From CAYOPE01 sp964405805 (GTDB lineage: Bacteria > Patescibacteriota > Doudnabacteria > UBA920 > O2-02-FULL-48-8): a DNA stretch of 5,839 nt. The DNA is taken from assembly GCA_964405805.1 (NCBI GenBank), contig CAYOPE010000035.1, positions 1 to 5,839 on the forward strand, in the 5' to 3' direction. The stretch's first letter is position 1. Each line of letters begins with the position of its first letter. This document shows, one piece after another, positions 1-3,988 of the stretch. A model generated the notes under the pieces. It had not been told where the DNA came from, made no database searches, and saw only the letters and a list, made by a program, of their open reading frames with translations. The position numbers were made by a program, and so were the translations under genes.

Positions 1-23
1 TAACCGGGCTACACCACGGACCC
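1..23 (-). tRNA. 5' end of a tRNA gene, cut by window edge (isotype unknown)
   Basis: Read on the minus strand from position 23, the sequence fits a tRNA 5' half: 7-nt acceptor strand GGGTCCG, linker TG with T at position 8, D-stem strand GTGT, then a D-loop AGCCCGGTTA with the usual GG. The anticodon lies beyond the window edge, so the isotype cannot be given. It is the third tRNA of the cluster that starts at 392, and a 72-nt hairpin repeat (24-95) abuts its first base directly. A matching 3' acceptor strand CGGACCC outside the window would confirm it. Confidence 0.72.
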
Positions 24-95
24 TCGTCGCAGTCTGACAGACACTTCGCGATTTGATTCGCAAATGCGCTACGGTCTTGTCGCTGCTCCTCTCAA
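24..95 (-). repeat. 72-nt structured tRNA-leader repeat, copy 1
   Basis: This is one of two imperfect direct copies (the other is 231-300), each ending exactly at the 5' base of a tRNA. Shared blocks are TTGAGAGGAGCAGC, GACCGTAGCG, AAGTGTCT and CTGCGACGA (minus strand). It folds as a stacked hairpin: GCAG/CTGC at the base, then GACAAGAC with GTCTGTC (one bulged A), then an inner arm GCGCATTTG/CAAATCGCG with one bulge or mismatch around CGAAT. Copy 2 keeps the pairing with different bases. The role is unknown; a processing signal in the tRNA precursor or a small mobile repeat are both possible. Confidence 0.7.
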
Positions 96-137
96 GAAAA
101 ATTCGTGCTCGCTTCGCTGCGCACCTAATTTTTCTTG
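93..137. terminator. Bidirectional intrinsic terminator between tRNA genes
   Basis: A perfect 11-bp inverted repeat, CAAGAAAAATT (93-103) and AATTTTTCTTG (127-137), encloses a GC-rich hairpin with GTGC at 105-108 and GCAC at 121-124. On either strand a GC-rich stem is followed by a run of five T, the form of an intrinsic terminator. On the minus strand it lies 18 nt after the encoded CCA of tRNA-Met and before the leader repeat of the third tRNA, so the third tRNA would need read-through or its own promoter. It overlaps the first bases of repeat copy 1. No separate promoter was recognised after it. Confidence 0.55.
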
Positions 138-154
138 TACTCGACTGTATCCCT

Positions 155-230
155 TGGTGGCTGGGGTGGGTTTCGAACCCACTACCTCGGGCTTATGAGT
201 CCCACGCTCTACCGATTGAGCTACCCAGCC
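155..230 (-). tRNA. tRNA-Met (CAU), elongator-type, with encoded CCA
   Basis: This 76-nt gene has acceptor GGCTGGG/CCCAGCC, D-stem GCTC/GAGC, anticodon loop CTCATAA with CAT at 197-195, T-arm GTGGG/CCCAC around TTCGAAA, discriminator A and a templated CCA at 157-155. C11:G24 and a fully paired acceptor stem mark it as an elongator, unlike its neighbour at 318-392. CAU could also be tRNA-Ile2 carrying lysidine, which sequence reading alone does not exclude. One oddity: the anticodon stem TGGGA/GCCCG leaves an A31-G39 mismatch beside the loop and a T27-G43 wobble. It is the second gene of the tRNA cluster and is preceded directly by the 70-nt repeat at 231-300. Confidence 0.93.
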
Positions 231-300
231 TCGTCGCAGGCTGGTAGACACTTTGCGTCCGTTTCTTACGGCCGCTACGGTCTACTGCTGCTCCTCTCAA
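231..300 (-). repeat. 70-nt structured tRNA-leader repeat, copy 2
   Basis: This is the second copy of the element at 24-95, ending exactly where tRNA-Met begins. On the minus strand it starts TTGAGAGGAGCAGC and ends CTGCGACGA as in copy 1, but the arms differ. The outer stem is GTAGAC/GTCTAC (in copy 1 GACAAGAC/GTCTGTC), and the inner arm is GCGGCCGT/ACGGACGC around AAGAA with one mismatch. Several differences between the copies are paired changes that keep the helix, for example C-G becoming T-A in the outer stem. This favours a selected RNA fold over chance similarity. Confidence 0.7.
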
Positions 301-317
301 TTTAAATAGCTATTTTT

Positions 318-392
318 TGGTTGCGGGGGGTGGATTCGAACCACCAGTCTCAAGGTTATGAGCCTTGCGAGATGCCATTTCTCTACCCCGCG
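318..392 (-). tRNA. Initiator tRNA-fMet (CAU), with encoded CCA
   Basis: This 75-nt gene has acceptor CGCGGGG/CCCCGCA with the C1 x A72 mismatch that marks bacterial initiators, D-stem GAGA/TCTC with A11:U24 (also typical of initiators), anticodon loop CTCATAA with CAT at 360-358, T-arm GGTGG/CCACC and an encoded ACCA end. Formyltransferase recognition of the unpaired 1-72 end and P-site selection through the three G-C pairs at 29-31/39-41 are established for this tRNA. Here the anticodon stem is CAAGG/CCTTG, so the pairs are A29:U41, G30:C40 and G31:C39: one of the three G-C pairs is replaced. It is the first gene of the tRNA unit driven by the promoter at 464-492. Confidence 0.95.
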
Positions 393-463
393 ACGTATCA
401 ACTTAAAAACAGGCTCGGACTTCTTTATGTCACCTCAGAAACCGAAATCCTGTAAGCTATGTG

Positions 464-492
464 ATTATACCTTTATTCATGAAAAAAATCAA
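464..492 (-). promoter_or_regulatory. Promoter of the tRNA operon
   Basis: On the minus strand the -35 TTGATT (492-487) and a perfect -10 TATAAT (469-464) are 17 nt apart, the ideal sigma-70 arrangement. Transcription should start near 457, giving a leader of about 65 nt before tRNA-fMet at 392. The leader holds a weak ACAGG/CCTGT pairing followed by a T-run around 407-413. The -35 contains the TGA stop of the upstream nucleotidyltransferase gene, so the two genes are packed with no spare sequence between them. Confidence 0.75.
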
Positions 493-1178
493 GTATTCAG
501 AAATCTAAACAAACCAGTACTTTTCAATAATTCCGTACCCTTTATTTTAACTAGTTCTTTTCTGATCTGATTTTGGTTAAGTGTCTGAATATATTTTGCA
601 CGAGTTTTGATCGCTGCAAAAGTATTTTTTTCAAGCTTGAATCCGAGTTGCGTGGCCAATCTTACTGCTCGCAGCATGCGCAGCGCGTCTTCATCAATTC
701 TTTTTTTCGGATCACCCACGAAGCGAATAAGCTTTCGTTCTAAGTCTTTGAGTCCATTTGTCGGATCATAAAGTTCTTTTTTTATGGGATCAAAGTACAA
801 GGCGTTGATGGTGAAGTCGCGTCTTTTCGCGTCTTGCAAATAATCTTTGATAAAAGAAACTTGGTCAGGATGGCGCCTATTTGAATATCTGCCTTCTGAG
901 CGGAAAGTGGTGATCTCGACTTTGACGTCATCAATGATTACTAAAATAGAACCGAATTGTTTACCTATCGGCTTGGCTTTGTATTGTTTAAAAATTTTCT
1001 CAACCTCATCTGGTAAGGCATCAGTGGCAATGTCGACATTGTCGCTTGATCTTTTCAGCATCATGTCACGTACAATTCCCCCAACCCAAAAAACCTGAAA
1101 ACCTTTTGATTGCAAAAGTTTTACGGCCTTGGTTCCTGCCTTCTCAACAGCAGTTTTTGGATTCCACTTGATCTGCAT
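489..1178 (-). CDS. Truncated CCA-adding enzyme / poly(A) polymerase family nucleotidyltransferase
   Basis: The product has 229 aa from the ATG at 1178. That start is chosen because the preceding in-frame residues from 1235 do not resemble the family and read through a repeat and terminator. The class II head domain is clear: GGIVRD (33-38), DIAT (49-52), VEITTF (87-92), the flexible loop GRYSNRRHPD (96-105), RRDFT (119-123) and EDALRMLRAVR (163-173). The family adds CCA or single A to tRNA or RNA 3' ends. Two things are odd. The catalytic Asp-x-Asp is Asn47-Val-Asp49 (AAT codon at 1040-1038). The protein also stops at the end of the neck (GLFRFLNT), whereas family members run about 380-480 aa with body and tail or HD domains. 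No rest of the gene was found downstream in the other frames. It may be a minimal enzyme, a CC- or A-adding specialist, or a decaying gene; activity is uncertain. Confidence 0.85.
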   Translation of the reverse strand: MQIKWNPKTAVEKAGTKAVKLLQSKGFQVFWVGGIVRDMMLKRSSDNVDIATDALPDEVEKIFKQYKAKPIGKQFGSILVIIDDVKVEITTFRSEGRYSNRRHPDQVSFIKDYLQDAKRRDFTINALYFDPIKKELYDPTNGLKDLERKLIRFVGDPKKRIDEDALRMLRAVRLATQLGFKLEKNTFAAIKTRAKYIQTLNQNQIRKELVKIKGTELLKSTGLFRFLNT

Positions 1179-1193
1179 ACTTAAATAATAGCA
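1179..1193 (-). promoter_or_regulatory. Extended -10 promoter, leaderless start of the nucleotidyltransferase gene
   Basis: On the minus strand TGC TATTAT (hexamer 1190-1185) is an extended -10, ending 6 nt before the ATG at 1178, so transcription should begin at or next to the start codon. There is no SD in the space left, and no good -35 (a T-run from the upstream terminator is in the spacer). The same 6-nt geometry is seen for the 81-aa gene at 1794-2039. Confidence 0.5.
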
Positions 1194-1281
1194 AAAAAAT
1201 ACGACCCATTGCGAGGAACGATAGTGACGAAGCAATCTTGATGAAGATCGCCACGTTCGCTTCGCTCACTCGCGATGGGTC
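1192..1281 (-). terminator. Terminator formed by the palindromic repeat plus T7 run
   Basis: On the minus strand the palindrome at 1281-1203 closes with GACCCAT...ATGGGTC and is followed by GTA and seven T (1199-1193). It lies 14 nt after the stop of the 62-aa ORF, so it should end transcription of the small-ORF unit. The T-run then runs straight into the extended -10 of the nucleotidyltransferase gene. Confidence 0.6.
1203..1281. repeat. 79-nt palindromic interspersed repeat (REP/MITE-like)
   Basis: A near-complete palindrome. The outer arms GACCCATTGCGAG (1203-1215) and CTCGCGATGGGTC (1269-1281) pair at 12 of 13 positions. Next come AGTGACGAAGC and its partner GCTTCGCTCAC with one bulge, and the centre GCAATCTT/AAGATCGC with a G-U pair closes on GATG. 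The arrangement CATTGCGAGGA...GACGAAGCAATCT...AAGATCGCCACG...CTTCGCTC matches, from memory, a family of palindromic intergenic repeats found dispersed in many unrelated bacteria. That family link is recalled and not checked here. Copies elsewhere in the genome would confirm it. Confidence 0.75.
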
Positions 1282-1295
1282 TGTTACAGGTCCGG

Positions 1296-1484
1296 CTACC
1301 AGTCCCAGGGCCGGCGGTAGCTCGGGGTTTCCCGCTTCGGCACTTCGAGAGGCCGACTTCTCTCGACCTGCTGTCTCCGCAGGCGACGCTGCTGGCCGTT
1401 CGGACCCGAATACTGGTCGCGGGTCCGCTTCGCCTTCGCCTTGCTTCTCGCTCGCTTCTTCCTCACTCTCCAGTTCACACTCAT
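1296..1484 (-). CDS. Small arginine-rich protein, unknown (62 aa)
   Basis: I do not recognise this protein. It is very basic: 15 Arg and 6 Lys in 62 residues against 5 acidic, with the basic run RVRKKRARSKAKAKR at about 6-20, an Arg/Gln stretch RRLRRQQ at 33-39, and a Trp-capped C-terminus RRPWDW. This composition suggests nucleic acid or ribosome binding, but that is inference only. The case for a real gene is an AGGAGGAG SD (1496-1489) placed 4 nt from the ATG, G/C-rich third codon positions, a 15-nt gap to the 70-aa ORF before it, and a terminator 14 nt after its stop. GC and codon choice differ from the ATP synthase genes, which hints at foreign origin. A second long frame on the same strand weakens certainty. 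Confidence 0.62.
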   Translation of the reverse strand: MSVNWRVRKKRARSKAKAKRTRDQYSGPNGQQRRLRRQQVERSRPLEVPKRETPSYRRPWDW

Positions 1485-1488
1485 AAGT

Positions 1489-1496
1489 CTCCTCCT
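1489..1496 (-). promoter_or_regulatory. Strong Shine-Dalgarno of the 62-aa ORF
   Basis: AGGAGGAG on the minus strand, with the GGAGG core 6 nt from the ATG at 1484, is one of the two best ribosome binding sites in the window. It decides the reading frame among several overlapping open frames here. Confidence 0.75.
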
Positions 1497-1499
1497 GTA

Positions 1500-1712
1500 T
1501 CAAAACGCTCCAATCAGTGCACAGCGCCGCGGTATCGGCTCCCTGAGGTAGCCACGACATCGGTTTTCCCAGGCTTCCCAATCGAAGCCCTCGATCGGAG
1601 CGTGGGGAAACGAACGGTTGATGTAGTCCGGGCTCTGGCGGGCATCCGAAGAACGCTTCAGCCAGTGACGACGGGAACGTCTTTGACCTTTCTTCGTCCT
1701 GATCAACCTCAC
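1500..1712 (-). CDS. Small basic protein, unknown (70 aa, GTG start)
   Basis: I do not recognise this protein. The GTG at 1712 is chosen because AAGGAGG (1724-1718) sits 5 nt upstream. The open frame extends to an ATG at 1766, but that would lie inside the terminator hairpin and promoter. The product starts with a basic stretch RLIRTKKGQRRSRRHWLKR (2-20), followed by an aromatic and acidic middle FDWEAWENR (43-51), two Cys (52 and 64) and a hydrophobic end. There are 14 Arg and 3 Lys in 70 residues. Codons are G/C-ending, unlike the flanking AT-richer genes. It forms a two-gene unit with the 62-aa ORF 15 nt downstream and has its own promoter and terminator. No function can be assigned; a phage-like or accessory cassette is possible. 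Confidence 0.62.
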   Translation of the reverse strand: MRLIRTKKGQRRSRRHWLKRSSDARQSPDYINRSFPHAPIEGFDWEAWENRCRGYLREPIPRRCALIGAF

Positions 1713-1717
1713 GTTTG

Positions 1718-1724
1718 CCTCCTT
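1718..1724 (-). promoter_or_regulatory. Perfect Shine-Dalgarno of the 70-aa ORF
   Basis: AAGGAGG on the minus strand is 5 nt from the GTG at 1712. It argues for the GTG start over the ATG at 1766. A small dyad GGTATG/CATACC (1726-1731 and 1740-1745) immediately precedes it and covers part of the -10. Confidence 0.75.
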
Positions 1725-1737
1725 CGGTATGAAAGCA

Positions 1738-1766
1738 AGCATACCAAAAACAAGACCCGCGATCAA
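1738..1766 (-). promoter_or_regulatory. Promoter of the small basic ORF pair
   Basis: On the minus strand the -35 TTGATC (1766-1761) lies exactly 17 nt from TATGCT (1743-1738), which is preceded by TGG, an extended -10. The start would fall near 1731, leaving about 19 nt of leader with the SD. The -35 is in the loop of the terminator hairpin at 1756-1773. Confidence 0.6.
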
Positions 1767-1773
1767 GCGCGGG
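1744..1773 (-). terminator. Intrinsic terminator after the ATP synthase block
   Basis: On the minus strand CCCGCG (1773-1768), a 6-nt loop CTTGAT, CGCGGG (1761-1756), then TCTTGTTTTT. It is 20 nt after the stop of the 81-aa gene and should end the ATP synthase transcript. Its loop and tail double as promoter elements for the next unit. Confidence 0.75.
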
Positions 1774-1793
1774 CTGTTGTCTATTTCTATGTA

Positions 1794-2039
1794 CTAAAGA
1801 TTAAAATCTATACCGAGTTTAGTTGACGCTTTTTTGATCCAATCTTCCATGCGATTGAGCTTGTGAACATAAATCTGTTGCTCGTCATAGTATTTCTTAA
1901 AAGTATTCGCCAAACCATCGACAGAAGTCTGTAAAGATCCGAACTTCTGGTCCAATTCTGCTTTATTATAAAAATCCTTCAAGTCTTCCTTGGTGACAAG
2001 AACCGCTGATAGTTTTACTATATCGTCATTAGTTAGCAT
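1794..2039 (-). CDS. Small helical protein of unknown function (81 aa)
   Basis: I do not recognise a named family. The protein is hydrophilic and predicted mostly helical, with a heptad-like pattern of hydrophobics from about residue 20 to 70 (KEDLKDFYNKAELDQKFGSL, then VDGLANTFKKYYDEQQIYVH), fitting a short coiled coil. It has no signal peptide and no membrane segment. It follows atpC by 36 nt and precedes the terminator at 1744-1773. It may be co-transcribed with the ATP synthase genes, but it also has its own promoter with the -10 6 nt before the ATG and no SD, so it is probably made from a leaderless message too. A link to ATP synthase is position only; similar short coiled-coil proteins are common hypothetical genes. 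Confidence 0.8.
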   Translation of the reverse strand: MLTNDDIVKLSAVLVTKEDLKDFYNKAELDQKFGSLQTSVDGLANTFKKYYDEQQIYVHKLNRMEDWIKKASTKLGIDFNL

Positions 2040-2045
2040 ATTTTT

Positions 2046-2074
2046 ATCTTAAACCCGACTAAATCAAAAGTCAA
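2046..2074 (-). promoter_or_regulatory. Leaderless promoter of the 81-aa gene
   Basis: On the minus strand TTGACT (2074-2069, 5 of 6 to consensus), a 17-nt spacer and TAAGAT (2051-2046, 4 of 6) are followed by 6 nt (AAAAAT) and then the ATG. Transcription starting 7 nt after the -10 begins on the start codon. The -35 starts just after the atpC stop (2078-2076). Confidence 0.6.
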
Positions 2075-2075
2075 T

Positions 2076-2519
2076 TTACTCATTAAAAGTCCCGGATTCC
2101 AGATTCTTGTGAGTATGCGTTCTGTGTTTCTTCGCCACATTCACCCGCGCTTCATTTCTCTGAAGCCATGTGACAGCATCAGCAAGGGATTTCTCGTCTT
2201 TGTGCGTCTGGGACATGAGCTTCCTCGCTTCTTCACGCGCTTCTTCTGCGCGCGCAAGATCAATCTCGTGACCAAACTCTGCAGTGTCTGCGAGGACCAC
2301 GATTTCATGATCCTGCTTGATCTCAATCACTCCAGATGATACGGCAAAAAAATTTTCGCGGCCATCGAATTTGTATCGAATTTCGCCCGAAGAAAGATTG
2401 GCCACCAGCGGAATGTGATTAGGCAAAACAGTGATCTCGCCAAGGGTCGTAGGCAAAGTCACTGAGTCAACCTCAGTCTCAAGCATTATTCGTTCTGGAG
2501 TTGCAATTTTGAATTTCAT
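2076..2519 (-). CDS. atpC: ATP synthase F1 subunit epsilon
   Basis: The 147-aa product has the epsilon layout. An N-terminal beta-sandwich (about 1-85) opens KIATPERIMLETEVDSVTLP, followed by GEITVLPNHIPLVANLSSGE, matching the family's G-x-hxhLPxHxPhh region. A C-terminal helical pair (about 88-135) is rich in Ala, Glu and Arg (ARAEEAREEARKL). Epsilon joins the gamma base to the c-ring, and its helices can inhibit ATP hydrolysis. The length is slightly above the usual 130-140 aa owing to a polar tail with HRTHTHK. The ATG at 2519 is the only sensible start, but no SD precedes it; instead a 77-nt inverted TACGAA array fills the gap to atpD. It is the last recognised ATP synthase gene of the block. 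Confidence 0.95.
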   Translation of the reverse strand: MKFKIATPERIMLETEVDSVTLPTTLGEITVLPNHIPLVANLSSGEIRYKFDGRENFFAVSSGVIEIKQDHEIVVLADTAEFGHEIDLARAEEAREEARKLMSQTHKDEKSLADAVTWLQRNEARVNVAKKHRTHTHKNLESGTFNE

Positions 2520-2528
2520 AAATTTATC

Positions 2529-2605
2529 TACGAAATTACGAATCTTTACGAAAGTACGAAGTATATTATACCTTTTCGTATTTTCGTACTATTTCGTACT
2601 TCGTA
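2529..2605. repeat. Symmetric array of TACGAA / TTCGTA hexamers between atpD and atpC
   Basis: Four TACGAA copies start at 2529, 2537, 2547 and 2555, and four inverted TTCGTA copies start at 2575, 2583, 2593 and 2600, with the short palindrome GTATA-T-TATAC (2561-2571) in the middle. The spacing steps are 8, 10, 8 on the left and 8, 10, 7 on the right, so the element is nearly mirror-symmetric. The atpD-atpC message could fold it into a long AU-rich hairpin. It could be a protein-binding iteron cluster, an mRNA-stability element or a dispersed repeat. Confidence 0.85.
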
Positions 2606-2610
2606 GATTA

Positions 2611-3972
2611 TTAAACTTCATCAATCGAACCTTTCATATAGAACGAGCCTTCGTCTTTGGCATCGTGTTTGCCATCGAGGATTTCTCGGAAACTTCTAAT
2701 AGTATCTTTCAGTGGCACGTACTTTCCTGGACGACCGGTGAAAGTTTCTGCTACGTAGAATGGTTGAGAGAAAAATTGCTGGATTTTGCGAGCACGTGCG
2801 ACTGTAACTTTATCTTCATCAGATAATTCTTCGACACCCAGGATCGCGATGATATCCTGAAGATCTTTGTACTTCTGCAAAACTCTCTGCACGCCTCGAG
2901 CCACTTCATAGTGTTCTTTGCCCACGATGTTTGGATCCAGAACTGTGGAGGTTGAGTCCAGAGGATCTACTGCAGGGTAAATACCAAGCTCAGACAAAGC
3001 GCGTGACAACAACACAGTAGAGTCCAAGTGACCGAAAGTCGTGGCTGGCGCAGGATCGGTCGGGTCATCAGCAGGGACATAGACCGCTTGCATGGATGTA
3101 ATTGATCCATCATTAGTTGATGTGATTCGTTCTTGAAGCGCTCCCATGTCTGTAGCTAGGGTTGGCTGATATCCTACAGCTGATGGAATACGACCAAGAA
3201 GTGTCGAAACCTCAGAGCCGGCCTGAGTGAATCGGAAAATATTGTCGATAAAGAGAAGCACATCTTGTTTTTCTTCATCACGGAAATATTCAGCAAGAGT
3301 GACTCCGGTCAATCCGACACGAGCGCGGATTCCTGGCGGCTCATTCATCTGACCGAATACAAGAGAGGTCTTGTCCAGCACGCCAGAGTCTTTCATTTCA
3401 TGATAAAGGTCATTTCCTTCACGAGATCGCTCGCCTACTCCGGCAAACACAGACACGCCGCCGTGCTCAGCTGCAATGTTTCGGATCAGCTCTGTGATGA
3501 TTACGGTCTTGCCGACTCCTGCGCCGCCGAACAATCCGACTTTTCCGCCTTTGACAATTGGCGCGATCAAATCGATAACTTTAATCCCAGTTTCAAGCAA
3601 CTCAGCTTTCGTGGACTGCTTAGCAAACTCAGGAGCTGATCTGTGAATCGGGTATTGTTTCTTTGCAGGCACCACAGCTTTGCCATCAATTGGCTCACCA
3701 AGCGCATTAAACATGCGTCCGAGAGTTTCTTTGCCTACGCCGACAGTGATCGGCGCGCCTGTGTCTAGAACTTCTAGGTTTCTCTGAAGGCCATCTGTAG
3801 CGCCCATCGCGATGGTGCGGACTTGGTGAGACCCGATGTGCTGTGCCACTTCCAAAACCAAAACTTTCTCAGCAGACTTTACATGCAGAGCATTTCGAAT
3901 CGCTGGCAAGTCTTTTTCGAATTGCACATCGACTACCGGCCCGGTAACTTGAGTTACTTTACCTTTGTTCAT
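2611..3972 (-). CDS. atpD: ATP synthase F1 subunit beta
   Basis: The 453-aa product has the full beta sequence and normal length. An N-terminal beta-barrel (about 1-75) starts GKVTQVTGPVVDVQF, followed by the nucleotide-binding domain with Walker A GGAGVGKT (149-156), catalytic Glu181 in GERSREGNDLY (180-190), and Walker B LLFIDNIFRF (239-248) with Asp243. Then come PSAVGYQPTL (263-272), YVPADDPTDPAP (298-309) and the C-terminal helical domain. All catalytic residues I can check are present, so this should be the active ATP-making subunit of the alpha3-beta3 head. The DELSEED torque loop reads EELSDED (381-387), a conservative change. ATG at 3972 with GAGG 7 nt before it (3983-3980). The gene before it is the unrecognised 193-aa ORF, 16 nt away; atpC follows after the hexamer array. 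Confidence 0.99.
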   Translation of the reverse strand: MNKGKVTQVTGPVVDVQFEKDLPAIRNALHVKSAEKVLVLEVAQHIGSHQVRTIAMGATDGLQRNLEVLDTGAPITVGVGKETLGRMFNALGEPIDGKAVVPAKKQYPIHRSAPEFAKQSTKAELLETGIKVIDLIAPIVKGGKVGLFGGAGVGKTVIITELIRNIAAEHGGVSVFAGVGERSREGNDLYHEMKDSGVLDKTSLVFGQMNEPPGIRARVGLTGVTLAEYFRDEEKQDVLLFIDNIFRFTQAGSEVSTLLGRIPSAVGYQPTLATDMGALQERITSTNDGSITSMQAVYVPADDPTDPAPATTFGHLDSTVLLSRALSELGIYPAVDPLDSTSTVLDPNIVGKEHYEVARGVQRVLQKYKDLQDIIAILGVEELSDEDKVTVARARKIQQFFSQPFYVAETFTGRPGKYVPLKDTIRSFREILDGKHDAKDEGSFYMKGSIDEV

Positions 3973-3988
3973 ATTTTTTCCTCAATCC

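Noticed and set aside
69..251. 60-aa minus-strand frame and 64-aa plus-strand frame at 53-247
   Set aside because: Both lie across tRNA-Met, the terminator and the leader repeat, which explain the sequence better.
393..488. Frameshifted continuation of the nucleotidyltransferase, or reading the TGA stop as a sense codon
   Set aside because: The three frames after the stop contain several stops and no body-domain resemblance; the segment instead holds a good tRNA promoter and leader. Other genes in the window end in TGA (70-aa ORF) without sign of recoding.
1144..1581. 145-aa minus-strand open frame through the GC-rich patch
   Set aside because: It has no SD at its start, overlaps both small SD-bearing ORFs in another frame, and runs through the palindrome, the terminator and the nucleotidyltransferase start.
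1283..1740. GC-rich patch as a structured RNA (RNase P RNA, tmRNA, 6S or intron)
   Set aside because: I looked for conserved cores such as GAGGAAAGTCC or the tmRNA ends on both strands and saw none, while SDs and codon pattern favour small ORFs. A covariance-model search would settle it.
1275..1826. 183-aa plus-strand open frame opposite the small ORFs
   Set aside because: It is explained by low stop density in GC-rich sequence, runs through the terminator hairpin and into the 81-aa gene, and has no SD or family resemblance.
2529..2605. CRISPR-like array
   Set aside because: Units are 6 nt with 1-4-nt spacers and half are inverted; there are no spacers of CRISPR length and no cas genes.
3265..3639. 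124-aa plus-strand frame opposite atpD
   Set aside because: It is antisense to the highly conserved nucleotide-binding part of beta, with no SD and no recognisable product.
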